From NCBI GenBank assembly GCA_026874595.1, contig CM049318.1, positions 13,125,241 to 13,189,240 on the forward strand: a stretch of 64,000 bases of DNA. The letters are read 5' to 3'. Source of the DNA: Sipunculus nudus (Eukaryota; Annelida; Sipuncula; Golfingiida; Sipunculidae). A program made the translations under genes and the position numbers. Below, piece after piece: positions 23,797 through 36,317 of this stretch (position 1 is the first letter of the stretch; each line of letters begins with the position of its first letter). Under the pieces are notes generated by a model that was not told where the DNA came from, did not search any database, and saw nothing but the letters and a program-made list of their open reading frames with translations.

Positions 23797-24520
23797 AGCT
23801 TAGCTGACTATAAGAGCTATAGTCATGGTCCTTTCACTTTGACCATCTTTTGTCCAGCTTGACAGCCATTAACAGGGCACATTTGAAACCGTCAGCCCTA
23901 CAAATCCAAAATTTGACAAAGTTAGATGTCCCTAAGTTCTCCTACCAACTCTGAAATTGGGCCACTGCCACTTCATTCCTTTGAGAAATTAGATAAAAAC
24001 CTCTGTCTTTCAGTTAAACCCTTATGTTACAATTAAAAACTGCCCACTGCCCAATTATATATTCACAATTCATATAACAATTCCTGCATATATTTCCTAT
24101 GTACATGCCAGAAATTAGGTCAATATTGCGTAAATCTTTTAACATTATGTGCCCAAAGGCAATGCACTTTGTCAAAAATCATGAAGTATATTTACTCACT
24201 TAACATAATAACTTTTCAAGCTAGAGAGCTAAATTCAGGCATATATATGTACATTCAACTTAGTTTAACTTGTATACCAAAGTTTTGATCAAAATTCTGT
24301 AATTTTTAGTTTGAATTTAAAATCATTTCATTAAATTTTGCCCAACTTTGACTATGGCACATTTTTTTCCTGTACATACATTCATTGAATATAATCTGAA
24401 ATTTGAAAGGAAAACATTTTTGCCTGTAAGCACTGTTGATTTAATTTCAGAGGATGCACATATATGGATTTAAGCTTTCAAGGTCTTAAATTTGATGTCA
24501 TTGGTAATATTTGAGTCTGC
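23797..24520 (+). mobile_element. hairpin-ended element, type 2, copy 2
   Basis: Starts AGCTTAGCTGACTATAAG after a T-run. Contains both type 2 modules in order: the CCTACAAATCCAAAATT block to ATGCCAGAAATTAGGTC, then the GGGCCCAAA-like to TTAATTTCAGAGGATGCAC block. The 3' terminus is not seen; it merges into DNA before the Gypsy fragment. Confidence 0.65.
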
Positions 24521-24767
24521 AGAAATCCCTACATACCAGATTTGCTGCCGTTTTCAACCAGGTCTGCTTAATGGATATACTTTGTTGATGGTATTACTTT
24601 ATGAGGAGTAGTTTGGTGTAGATTTCAGTCTTCTTCAAACTTACATCCAGCAGAATAGGCCAGAAGCCTCTGTCAGTTCTGAAGTAGTGCACTGCAAGGT
24701 AGTGTCATTGAGCGTGGTTCCAGAGCGAGCATATAAGAGCACCAGGGTACACAATGCACTGTCAGCA

Positions 24768-25196
24768 GTATGATACTTGGCCCTGACTTTTGCCCATTGC
24801 CATTATCATTAAGTTTCAATGAAGTGCCAAGTTACCTTGAGCGGTATGCTGAGTGGTGGAAAAATTCCATGCAGGGTACATTTGAAAATGCCAGGAAATG
24901 TTTGCAAAGTGCAGTCATGAGGCAAAAACAGAATAATGACCATATTGGATTCAAGTAGGCACCTTGGTATACAAATTATAAGAACTACCCTCCAGCAACC
25001 AGAGAGAACTTTATACAAGGACTGACTTGCCCATACCTTGTGATAGAGAGATTGATGATTTGGTTTTCAAGATACCAAAGAGTTAATGGAGAAAACTTAA
25101 CTGTTCACCTCAAACAAGCCCATTTTGAAGAGGACGCTGAAGAATGGTTGAATCGACTGGAAGTCCTAGCCCGAGTGGGCTGTACCAGAGAGGTTT
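24768..25196 (+). mobile_element. decayed Ty3/Gypsy pol fragment (integrase C-terminal part)
   Basis: A plus-strand frame from 24770 reads through a helical segment (YLERYAEWWKNSMQGTFENA) and on past a TAG at 24956. It then has a Y-K-x-Y-P-P-A block, a GLTCPYLVIERL block, and RVNGENLTVHLKQAHFEED. This order matches the region at the end of Gypsy integrases just before the polyprotein terminus. A local frameshift lies near 25055-25075, where the alternative frame reads DDLVFKI, and the frame ends with TAG near 25196. It is a dead copy with no LTR or other pol domain nearby. Sequence at 25200-25470 is unidentified. Confidence 0.75.
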
Positions 25197-25471
25197 AGTG
25201 GGGATCGTGGTGGTTGTAACCAAATATCACTGGATCATGATGTTACAGCTACACAGCCTGCACAGGAATAGGAAAGCAAAGAAGCTATGGTACTTCAGCA
25301 CTCCATGATCTGTTGGAGAATGGAGCAAGTGATCAAAAGAACACACTACTTAAGGATAGCCAATAAAAATGCATCAAGTCTCTGGTCCTGGCACTTCATT
25401 TGTCTTTAAATTAAAGGTAAGAGAAGCAGGTAAGTCAGGGGTTTTACAAGTACTTGTTTATGATGTTTATT

Positions 25472-28009
25472 AGCTCAGCTGACTATAAGTCATCTGAGCC
25501 ATAGTCGTGGTCCATTGTCAGTCTTTTGTCAGTTTGTCCGTCTTGCTGTCCGTCTGTCCGTCTGTAGATGTGGCACGTTTTGAAACGGCAAGACATAGGA
25601 ATCCAAAATTCAGCATATTTTCACACTTCAGGACTGCCTAATATCAAAACCACTCATCTGGTTTTATTCATATTTACCATAAATATTCCTCTATATAGTT
25701 CCTATGTACATGCCAGAAATTAAGTCAGTATTATTTAATTTAAAAAAGTTATGGGCCCAAACATAATGGACTTTGTAAAAAAATCAGGAAAGATATTTGT
25801 CACTTAAGACCAAAAGTGTTAAAGGTAGGGACTTTTTTTCAGTAATACAACTTTAATTGATCAAAATTTAATTGTATACCAAAAATTAGATCAAAATCTG
25901 TTAAATTTTTTTAAATATTGGCAAAAATATAAAATTGGTACCTTAAATTTTTCCCAAGTTTGACCATGGCACGTTTTTTCCCGTAAATACTGTGGATTTA
26001 ATTTTCACAGCATGTTTTTGTTAGCATTTTGTCTGCTAACACCAAAAATTTGAAACCAGTTGATCAAAAACTGTAGATTTTATTCAAGTTTTCAAGCACC
26101 ATGTTACATCAAGTTCACTTCAAGCTAGTGTTATGCAGTTTGCTAGAGCTCAGCTCCCCAGCTTTAGCTCTAAGTTCCTTAAATTTAGCATACAGTTAGA
26201 TGTCTCCAAAATCCCCTACCATGCCAAGAATTTTATCACTAGGACTTAATTCCTTCGAAATATTAATGAAAAACTTCATTTTTCCATTAAAAACCCATTG
26301 TTACACTGTAAGACTGCCTAATGTCAAAATCATTGATCTGACTTTGATCATATATAATATACATATTTTTCTATACATTCGCTATGCACATGCCAGAAAT
26401 GATGTCAGTATTGCGTAATTGTTTTAAGTTGTGGGCCCAAACATAATGCACTTTTTAAAAAATCAAGAAATATATTTACTCCCTTAACAAGAGGATCGCT
26501 GATTTTTTGTCAGGGATGTAAAATTATTTAATCAAGATTCAATTGAATACCAAAATTTAGTTCTGAATTTTTCAAATTTCATACGTTATTAGTATAAATA
26601 TAAAATTAGTACCTTAAATTTTGCCCAAATTTGACCATGGAACGTTTGTTTCCTGAGAGCACTGTTGGTATAATTTTCATATCATGCACCCATAAGGATT
26701 TCATTTTTGTAGTTTAGAAAGCTGAAAGAAATTGGCCAAATATTGTAGCTTTTATTAATGTTTATATGAGACCATGTCAGACCCAGGCTCAATCCAGCCC
26801 CTCTTCAGTCACCTGTATGTTGACCTTGTTGACCTTTCATCAGATTATGCATGCTTGAGCGAAGCATACACTGGGGCAGCCAGGCAGCTTATGGCCAGCC
26901 ACAGTTGATCCAGGTGTCCAACCCAACTCATATAGTAGTTTTGAAAAACAGCATAACAATAAACAATAAATAAATAAATCTTTTATTGGTTTTTAATAAC
27001 AAAGAAAATTAATTGAAAAGGAATTTGTTAGATGATGAGTAACAGGAAATTAACTTGCAGTTACTGATGATGTAAGAATCTTGTATAGATGGATAGAATA
27101 TCAATGTCAATGTTTTTCCAAATAACACCATGCAGTCACCTATGGTATTTTTCAGTTCAGTTTTAATGATAAAAAAAATTAATCATATTATTCATTACTA
27201 ATAATAGGGATGATATGAAGGAAATTAATGATAGACAAAGATGCAGTTGATAATATTAATCTAGATTCCTACTCTGTCTAGTGTGTAGATTGATGTGAAC
27301 GAAGTCCAAAGTGAATATGTTACATTTATTTTTTTTTTAATATAAATTAAAGCCATAAAACCAGGTACTTATGATCATTATTTAAATTTGTGAATTTTGT
27401 ACATTCTGGATTCTCAACATCATTGTTTGGCTAAAACTGAATAAATACTAGACATGGTGCGAATGCTTTGCAAATGTATTTGATTAAGAATATGAATATG
27501 CACTGCATTATAAAATTTCTTGCATAGTAATGGGAATTCAGGTAAAAATGAAAGTATTTGAATACCAGAGCAGATACTTTCAAAATGTATTCATGAATGT
27601 ATTCATGAATATATTCTATCATATTATTTTAATAATCATTTAAGTTATATTTTATTTTTTTAAATCATATGATTTTCTTATTATTTATTTTAATAAAAAT
27701 TATATTGACACAATATTTGGTATTAAATTTTAATAAATAGTTAAACTCTTTTATTATATCTGCTGCTTATAAGTTATATCGCTAAGTCAAAATCTGTGTG
27801 ACGATAGCACTCTATTTGTTAATAAAATAAGTGAAATCAATCCTCCTCCCTGTCTCCAAAGATACTATCCAAATCATAAATAAGCTAAACACCAAAAACT
27901 TATAATACAGCTTATATTTATTACCACACAAAACCAGCATGTGCCTCATTTCCAAATCATATTTTTTATCATATTAAACAGCTGAGCGCCGTATTCCATG
28001 GGTCCCTTG
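25472..28009 (+). mobile_element. hairpin-ended element, type 2, copy 3, with both ends
   Basis: Starts AGCTCAGCTGACTATAAGTC, which pairs with the following ATCTGAGC, then GTCCGTCTTGCTGTCCGTC. The pair of type 2 modules occurs twice in tandem (25575-26130 and 26185-26760). The 3' end is GCTGAGCGCCGTATTCCATG, then GGTCCCTTG, followed by T's. The middle (26760-27960) is AT-rich with (AATA)n at about 26963 and may include unrelated insertions. It carries no credible ORF. Confidence 0.65.
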
Positions 28010-28131
28010 TTTGTTTTTGTTTTTGAGACCGTCGGATGACAGCAAATATGTCAGCCTCTCAGCTGTTGTTTCATCCAGTGTCCAGAAACACAGTGTGATT
28101 ATTGATCATGATTGGTTTCATCAGTTTTTTT

Positions 28132-30219
28132 AGCTCAGCTGACTGTAAGTCATCTGAGCTATAGTGATCACCCTTTGTCCGGCGTCCGTCCGGTTGTCCG
28201 GCTGTCTGGCCATCCGTCCATTAACAGGGCACAAATCATAACCGTCAGACCTAGAAACTTCTCACTGTACATCAAGGGGGGTCCTTGGAAATCAAAAATT
28301 AGGTCATGGTGACCTATATTTTGAGACCTACAGGCGGAAAACATGATTTTGAGAACCCAGACAGTCAGACGGGGCACACATTGTATCCATTATGCGTAGA
28401 AACCTCATATCCGACATTTTGGGAGATCCTCGGCAATTGTCCTTGGAAACCTGAAACTAGGTCACTGTGACCTATATTCTGCGACGATGTCATATGAGCA
28501 CCCTGAGTGTCAGATGGGGACAGATCGTATCTGTGAGGCGTAAAATCTTCTAAAACAATTTCCTGGGGGTTTCCTGACAAATCTTCTTGAAAACCTGAAA
28601 TTAGGTCATGGTGACCAATATTTTATGACCTACAGGCTGAAAACATGGGTTTTAGCATCCAGACAGTCAGACAGGGCACAAATTGAATTGATATGGCCTA
28701 GAATCCTCCAACATGACATTAAGAGAGGTCCTATGCAAATCTCCTTTGGAACCCTAAATTAGGTCATGGTTACCTATATTTTGTGACCTACAGGCCGAAA
28801 ACACGATTTAGAGCACCGAGAAAGTAAGGCAGGGCACACATTGTATCCATTAGGCTCCTGGGCAAATGTCCTTGGAAACCTGAAACTAGGTCTTTGTGAC
28901 CTATATTCTGCGACCTTTACAGAAAAGATGTCATATGAGCACCTTGAGTGTCAGTTGGGGACAAATAGTATCTGTGAGGCCTAGAATCTTCCAAAACAAT
29001 TTTCTGGGAGTTTCTAGGCAAATCTCCTTGGAAACCTGAAATTATGTCACTGACCTATATTCTACGACCTATAGGAAAAAAAAATTAAAACAACCTAAAT
29101 GTCAGATGGTTACAAATCGTATCTGTTAGGCCTAGAATCTTCTTACACAGTTTCCTGGGAAGCTCTAGTGAAATTAGGTCATAATGAACTACATTTTGTG
29201 ACCTAAAAGACAAAAACCTGATTTTGAGCCCCTTGAATGTCAGATGGGCACAAATCATATCCTTCTAGGCTTAGATCTTCTAATGCAACATCCTGGGAGG
29301 TCCTAGGCAACTCTCCTTGGAAACCCCAAATTAGGTCATGGTTACCTACATTTTGTGACCTACAGGCTGAAAACAGGATTTTGAGCACCAAGAAAGTAGG
29401 GCAGGGCACACATTGTATTTGTTAGGCCTAGATTCTTGTAATGTATAATTCTGAGACACCATTGGCAAATGTCTTTGAAAAACTGAAATTAGGTCACCAT
29501 GACCTATATTTTGCGACTTTTTAGAAAAAGAAGTCATATAAGCACCCAGACAGTCAGTCAGGGCACACATTGTATCTGCTAGGCCTAGAATCTTCTAATG
29601 AAACATTCTGAGATGTTCTTGGCCAGTATCCTTTGAAACTGAAATTAGGTCAGCATGAGCTATATTTTGCACCCTATCAGAAAAGATGTCATGTAAGCAC
29701 CCAGACAGTCAGACAGGGTACAAATTGTATTCATTAGGCCTAGAATATTTTAACATAAAATTCAGGGAGGTCCTTAAAAACCTTAAATTTAGGTCATGGT
29801 GACCTATATTGTGTGACCTATGGGCTCAAAAATGGTTTTGTGCACCAAGACAGACAAGGCACAAATTGTATCCCTTAGCCCTAGACTCTTCTAACATGAC
29901 ATTCAGGGAAACCCTTGGCAATTCTCCATATAAACCTGAAATTTGATCATATTCTGCTAGCTATGGACCAGAAAGATGATTTTGAGCACCCAGACATACA
30001 AAGTACAAATTGATCTCTTTTCCTTGGAACCCTCTATTGTAAAATCCAGGGGGGGCCTGGACAGGTCTCCTATGAATCCTGAAATTTTTATTTTGTGACC
30101 ATTTTTTTCAACACTGTAACTTTAGCCATAGGCTATTCTCACAGACAATAAATAACCTTAATAAAAAACATTAGCATTCAGTCAACATTAGCTGAGCGTC
30201 ATAGCCCATGGGCCACTTG
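28132..30219 (+). mobile_element. hairpin-ended element, type 1, copy B, complete
   Basis: 5' end AGCTCAGCTGACT-GTA-AGTC, then ATCTGAGCT: a 13-bp stem with a 3-base loop and one mismatch. Then GTCCGGCGTCCGTCCGG. The body is about twelve diverged tandem units of about 150 bp, each with GGGCACAAATTGTAT-like and AAATTAGGTCATGG-like segments. The 3' end is AGCTGAGCGTCATAGCCC, then ATGGGCCACTTG. Flanks are TTTTTT on the left and TTAAGACTGG on the right. The flanks resemble TTTCATCAG...AGACTGGTGG, which is uninterrupted inside another element at 38110-38140. Confidence 0.75.
28301..29805. promoter_or_regulatory. series of GGTCAnnnTGACC palindromes
   Basis: Exact cores occur at 28301-28315 (AGGTCATGGTGACCT), 28459-28473 (AGGTCACTGTGACCT), 28603-28617, 29491-29505 (AGGTCACCATGACCT) and 29791-29805. 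This is the published consensus form of an oestrogen response element. Other units carry one-base variants. Binding is not shown; they recur because the element's internal unit recurs. Confidence 0.6.
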
Positions 30220-30248
30220 TTAAGACTGGTGGTGCCACTTTTATTTTA

Positions 30249-30750
30249 TTATGCTCATCATATGAGGGGAGTATTTTGGTATACCTACCGTCCATCCGTA
30301 TGTCTGTCCGTCTGTCCGCCTGTTAATTTTTAGTGTCGCTACGATAACTTACCCGGGCTTTGATGGATTTTTCGCAAAACTCAGTATAACTGCTTACCAA
30401 CAGATTATCTCACCTGAGTTAGATTATGGGCAACATCCACACATTTAATTAGGTAACGGGTCACCACACTTTGGAGGCACCTTGGTGACTTACAAAAATT
30501 CTATGGATATTTTTGAAACTCATTATACATATATACCAATAGAGTTCTCACCTGAATTACTTTCTCATCAAAATTTCAAAGCATATTTAATGAGGTCAGA
30601 GGTCACCAGATACACGACAGGCGTACTATGCACACATGTTTCTACTTTAGATGCATTTTTCCTATATTTTGGGGCTGCCAAATTATATTGATACTATCAG
30701 ATTTGCAACTCTGGTTTCTTCTGTGTCCTGAAACCTTGTTTTGTGTATTA
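30249..30750 (+). mobile_element. hairpin-ended element, type 4
   Basis: Starts TTATGCTCATCATATGAGGG, where CTCAT and ATGAG form a hairpin, then GTCCATCCGTATGTCTGTCC. It has the same start-hairpin plus GTCC-rich design as types 1-3 but a different sequence. Truncated by, or abutting, a type 3 element at 30751. Confidence 0.5.
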
Positions 30751-31467
30751 GGGCCCCACTTGAATAAGCAGATGCCCTATATTAATTACCTTCTCCACTC
30801 ATTTGTTCAACTTTCTGTATGTCCATTAAATTTGTTTCCTTATGATAATTCCAGTTTGGATTGACATATGGATTTCAAACTTGACTTATATATGGCCCAC
30901 CTCTAACACAATAACTCTATTGATTTTGGGGTCGTGAGATCAAGGTCACAGGATCCACATATTTAGAAGACTGCAGATGCATTTTAAGCTCAACTTTTCA
31001 TCTCAAACCTTCCATCTTGCAAATTTAGCTGACCTGCCAATAGGGGAAGGACCCACTTCCTTAATAAGATTGTGGAGGCATTTTAAGCCAAACTTTGAGT
31101 TTCAGTCACTAGGTTTAAGGTCAAGGTCACAGGGCCCATCCATTGGCAAATTAGTTTATGGATGAAAACTCCAGTTTTGGCAGACAGGTTGGCTTCAAAC
31201 TGATCTTGGGCCCATATTATGAAAAAAACTCATAAACCTATCACAAGTGTCGAGACCTATGGGTCCCTAGATTTCATGGCAATCATGTAAGAGTTTTAGT
31301 TTGGCAGTCATATATCTTCCACTTTATTATCCCTAGATAACAGGGCCATTTCCTCTTTTCCAATACTAATACATGTATTTAAAAACAATAACAATAGAAA
31401 TAAATTTATTTTACAATTGCTAAAATTGTACAAGATTCAACTGAGTGCCATGATCCATTGTCCCTTG
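30751..31467 (+). mobile_element. hairpin-ended element, type 3, copy 3, with both ends
   Basis: Starts GGGCCCCACTTGAATAAGCA and continues with GCCCTATATTAATTACC. Body blocks contain GGTCAAGGTCACAGG. The 3' end is AACTGAGTGCCATGATCC, then ATTGTCCCTTG, followed by T: the same end design as types 1 and 2. 717 bp, no ORF. Confidence 0.65.
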
Positions 31468-31528
31468 TTCATTCCAGAGATCAGGATCATAAAAACTACG
31501 GAACAGACAAATAAGCAAGTGGTTAAAG

Positions 31529-32224
31529 ATGGCTAGTGAAGAGGACATTAGTGACAGTCTATGAAAAGGAGGCATCCTTGATCTCAGAGGGGGGGGATTC
31601 TGACAGTGGCCAACTGGATATGCAGGAGGCGGAGACCTACTCTGGCCAGTCAGGCACAGGGTCGGCGCAACAATCTATTGAGTCCCAGGGAGCTGGAGAG
31701 AAGTCTGGACTACTCAACTGGTTAAGGCAACTACCTGTTACTGAGCAATCAGGCAGTCCAGGGACAATAGAGAATGTGGCTTCTCCTAAAAGTCGATTGT
31801 GGAGGGTGAGAAGACTGAGAAATCTTCCAACCCCTGGTTGGGTGATGACACAGGGGACTCCTGACTGGTGCTTGAAATGTCGGGTATGCCACTGTGTAGC
31901 GCCAGGACCAAGTACCTGTTCTAGGATGAAGGGCTTGGGGAAGGACCCAAGGCTATATCACGTGCCCCATTACTGCTGTCCAGGATGCCCCCGCCGTCAT
32001 GTTCGTCTGGAGATGGTGTGACGTCCAATGAAGAATCTGGAGGCCCCATCAAACAATGTGCCCCCACATGGTGCGATGATGCCCAATCCCCAGCAGTTGT
32101 TTCAGAAAGGGGAGATTCAAGGCTTGTTGAACCAGTTGGATATGCAACGGAGATTGAAAAAGAGGGTGGAACAAGAGAATGATGTTTTGAAGAAGGAGAA
32201 CGACTGTTTGAAGAAAATTTTCTA
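31529..32224 (+). pseudogene. frameshifted ORF with C-terminal coiled coil
   Basis: An ATG at 31529 (MASEEDISDS) is followed by a stop after eleven codons. A different frame then stays open to 32021 with acidic, Ser/Gln/Gly-rich sequence (GGDSDSGQLDMQEAETYSGQ). A third frame ends in a convincing coiled coil from about 32090, with KKRVEQENDVLKKENDCLKK before TAA at 32222. Several frames in series suggest a pseudogene; the G8 run near 31590 could also be a base-call error. The layout (leader, acidic protein, coiled coil, purine-rich tract just after) would fit a gag-only retroelement, but I cannot identify the protein. Confidence 0.4.
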
Positions 32225-32287
32225 AGAAGCCTGTGGGAAGATGTTTACATGTGAGGCAGACAGGAAGTAGATGGGAACGAGGGAAGA

Positions 32288-32691
32288 TGAGCGCCTTGCC
32301 TCATTGTTTACTTGCTGATTAATGCTTTTAATTTGAATAAAATCCATTTTCTTAGATATCCATACAACACACAAGAGACGTGTAGACAGGTGAAAACTTA
32401 CGGAGATTACTTTTCTCATGACACCTAACTTCTCGTTTGGTGTCGCTGTCATCTTTTCATAACTCTTATACATCTTTTATTGTAATTAATATTACTGGAT
32501 TTTTATACTAATTTATGTGTTTGCAGAAAAGAACCATGTAGTAAGACAAGGCAGTTTCTCAAGTAAAAGTATGAAGTAATATTGAAGCCTGTCATACTTT
32601 TGTTAAAACTAATTATAATAAAACATCTTTCACTCCAATGTGTTCACTGGTTGTTTGGCTTCTCATTAAGTCCAGTAGGTGACACCACAAT
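32288..32691 (+). mobile_element. possible LTR downstream of the coiled-coil ORF
   Basis: A purine-rich tract (GGGAACGAGGGAAGA) immediately precedes TGAGCGCC. A polyadenylation signal (AATAAAACATC) lies near 32620. The segment ends GTGACACCACA. This matches a polypurine tract plus LTR in plus orientation. There is no second copy in the window, and an ordinary 3' UTR with an intron (acceptor tgtgtttgcag near 32526) explains it as well. Confidence 0.3.
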
Positions 32692-32741
32692 TGGTACAAC
32701 GTGTCAGCACTTTCCACAATGATAGTGATACAATGTGGGGT

Positions 32742-33437
32742 TGGGGATGTCCCCACACTGTATCACAAGCAGTTGCTGATGTTGGTGGCTGACAATGTTC
32801 CAAGACCAGTTTGATGACAGAAGTCTTTATTCAATAGCAAGCGATCTGGGACAGTCTCTCTCTCTGAGAGAGCCGCCCAGCCTCCCTGACTCTCTCTCTC
32901 TCTCTCTCTGACTCTCAGCGCGCACTACAGATAGTTTTGTTACAGAGCTTTCACGTGACATATGAGATGTACATATCCATATTTCTGCATTTCGTCATAA
33001 AAGCTCAACCTTATTGGATGACTCAAAGTAGGTCACAATTACATCAGAGTTGTAAGTGTTCCTCCTAACTTACGTGAGATCTGATTGGACAAAGGTCTAT
33101 GGACAATCCCAAGTCTGACCTGACATGCATACAGTTATAGACTGACCTACAATGCTATTTCCAAACTCTATAAACATAATCTGCCTGCCTCATCATAGAA
33201 ACCAATTTAGAGCTAATTTGTGAGAGAACATTTAGGCTCTACAAACATACTGAATTGCCATTAGATACTTGGTCGTCTGATGAACATTAATAATTCTTTG
33301 GCTCTGTCTGAATATCAGAACAGACTGAAACCAAGATTGATTTTCATTTGCCTCTAAAGTAAATTTAAGATGAAATATTGAAATATTCCTTTAAATATAT
33401 GTCAAGTCACATATACACCCTTTCTCACTCCATAACA
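32742..33437 (-). repeat. LTR (3' copy in element orientation)
   Basis: 696 bp, including a CT-rich tract at 32855-32920. TG...CA ends on the minus strand. Confidence 0.8.
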
Positions 33438-35536
33438 TATCCCTCTGGTATTCAGAATGAGGCTCCGGCCTCATTGGCTAAGTCGGAGAAAAATGAGTTA
33501 TTTCAAGAAGGATAACCGGAATGTAGATGACAGAAATACATAATGTGTAAAGATCAAGATATACTGCATAAGTCTGAATTAACTGCAAGATCAGGTACCT
33601 TAACAGTGAATAGAACTATATATGTAGCTAACACCAGCAAAAAAGGTGATGGATATATGTTGGTAGAGAGTAAAGTATTACATCACTGAAGTGTAATAGA
33701 TTACACATATCAATATAGCCGGAAATACATTAACATGTCACATTTCGTGATGTTACAGTGTAAGGAAAATGGTAGTGCATGTTTTAAATTATTAGAAGTA
33801 CAACTACAATGCTGTAGCAATAGCTAAATAAGCTGAGAAACTACATATATAAGTCTATAGCTTTACATACATGTTCTAAAGACATTTTTTTTTGTGAATT
33901 GACAATCCTTAACTATCTTAAAGAGAAAATGCTGATTTGTAAGAAAATCAGGAACAACATCGCAACTATGATGACATAATTAGACATCCGAAGATGACAA
34001 CATCAGATTATATAAGTATGACAGCATCTAAATAGTATTAATGAATAAACATCTTAATAGATATGATTATAGCATCATGTTCATAATGAATGCACAGCTA
34101 GAATATACAAGTACTATGCATACCGTGTAAGCAATGGAATAATTCAAAGTATGTGAACCATTCTAGCATACAGTAAGTGATGTTACATAAAGATGTTCTG
34201 TCAAACAGGCATGTGCATTTAAAAAAAATGACAAGCGATTTGCTAACAATGCCTGACATTAGTCTATACCTGTAGCTAATCAAAATATTTCCATTGAGAA
34301 ATGGATAATGAATTCCTAATCTGACAAAGTTTATATACTCTTGTGCCTAAGAGTTTAACACATACATATGTACAGACTATCTGCTCTGTGTGTTGATCAG
34401 TACCTATGATTCAAAATACATTTGGCTTTCATACTTGCCATTGGGACAAGTTGACTTGTGAATAATGGAAGGTGGATTTGCTAATTCCTTTAGCATAACA
34501 CAACTGGTGTACCTTACCAGCGGATAAGTACATGACAGAATGATGTCATTCCTAATGACAGATGAATTTTGTACATATATTCCCATTGATTACCATTTTT
34601 TGTGCATGAACAAGGCGAAAGTTGTGTGAAAATGTAATGATAATGAAAATAAATCCCTGACAATTGCACGTATCGATCTAACCATATATGGATTTTGATG
34701 GTAGTGTTATTGCATGCTATTTATGTGTAAGATCAAACATACATCTGTAGAGTGATGATGTAAATTAAAAGAATACTGTTAATGATCGAAACCTTGTCAT
34801 TCCACATCTTGGTTTATGGGTTAACAGTATCATGAATGCATGACCAGAATGCATTTGCTCATGAAACATGTCTGTCATAGTACGCGTAAATGTGAATTCC
34901 TATGAGAAGAATTCCTGTGTTAACCTACATATCTTGCCTGGCATTTCCAGCTATTAATGAGGTTAACCATATCAAACCCTTGTTTGAGGCAATAATGTGA
35001 CCACAGGTCAGTGCATTATAGATTTTTGGAGTCATCACACTCCCCAGTTTGTCCAAATTCCCTATATATTGGGGGGCTTCCAATGAACCCGTGTTTGAGG
35101 ACCAAACTGTGACAATTGAAAATAAGCATCGCATTGTGCTTTGGTTACACAATGTGCAACCATTCCATTAAAATTTATAGCCAAGAAAGCATTTCGATAC
35201 CTGATGATTTGGTATGGAACAACACATGAGAAAATCTCAATATAAATGAATGCTAACATGCTGATGGTTTTGCATATTGCTCTACTCTAGGAATTCTTTA
35301 ATGTGAATCAATACAGTCATTTTGGTGACATTACATGTAAACATCTTAGATAGACATAACTGCATCAAATCCAATATTGATAGTTCTACACTGTTTAATG
35401 TGGTTTTGTAAACTTATTCCTAACCTATCAATTAGACAGAGACATTAAATTATATCATATTACAACTATGACACAGCAATAAGAGAGAGTTATAGATTAC
35501 TACATTCATATGAATATTTTTTTTTGGTGTTTAGTT
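33438..35536. other. internal region of LTR element, no ORF
   Basis: AT-rich with no coding stretch over 75 codons and no recognisable gag or pol motif. The last codons before the polypurine tract on the minus strand (SDLANEAGAS) are reminiscent of a pol C-terminus but too short to call. Confidence 0.5.
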
Positions 35537-36310
35537 TTACAACATATTCATGCAAAATATTATGAAATGCCCCAAATTTACATTGGGCATGTAAAATTCA
35601 GAGTCTCTGGTTTTGTTTTTCATTACCTCAGGAAATCTTGTCTTCTTTGGGTCTTCTGTTGTCTTCTCTGCTGACTTGGCGTCTTTTTTCTTGCTGGAGT
35701 CATGGTATGGAAGGTGATGCAGAAGATAGCGGTAGAACGGCAAATCTGCTTCTGGTAGTTGCAGGAACATAGCGAGGACTTGTTGTCACACCAAAACACA
35801 GTGCATGTGGTATGGCCAGTAGTATTGTTGACATAGGCCTGAAGCTGGCTTGTCCCGATATTGATTTTTTTTGGTGGCTGGTCAGGAACAATGATGATCT
35901 CAGGCTTATTTCACAGCACTTTTTGAAGTGAAAAAAGTCATTTTTGCAACTTGAAGTCACGGTTAAAGCATTGCGCTGGTTTACAGTGTCCTTTTGGTTT
36001 AAAGATACAGAGAGAGTCTTTGATCTTCTCAAGCAGAGCACTGAGAAACTGCAGCCAAGTTAAAGTTTGAAGAGAGAGTTCTTAGCAAAAGTTTGATACC
36101 TTCAGCAGCAGAGATGACATTCTTGATGTTAGGCTGTGATCCGGTACCTGGGTTGAAGTACCAATGCATGGGTTGGTAGACAAGTCAATGGCACCTGTGG
36201 TTGCGAGAGGGGATCTTCATTCTTCACTCCAGCTGGAAGCATTGTCGGTTTTTCTGGCGCTGATGTGCTTGAAGTGAATCCCGGTTCATCCACCATAATG
36301 ATAAAAAGGT
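35537..36310 (-). pseudogene. broken coding sequence inside the LTR element
   Basis: Starting just inside the 5' LTR on the minus strand, a frame reads MVDEPGFTSSTSAPEKP and on. Others follow in series: a helical block (IKNVISAAEGIKLLLRTL), a Lys-rich block (EKIKDSLCIFKPKGHC), then PPKKINIGTSQLQAY, and finally a stretch ending SKKKDAKSAEKTTEDPKK followed by a donor-like CCTGAG/GTAATG. At least three frame changes and stops separate these. It could be a gag relic or a captured host gene piece with lost introns. I do not recognise the family. Confidence 0.4.
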
Positions 36311-36317
36311 GGGGTGA

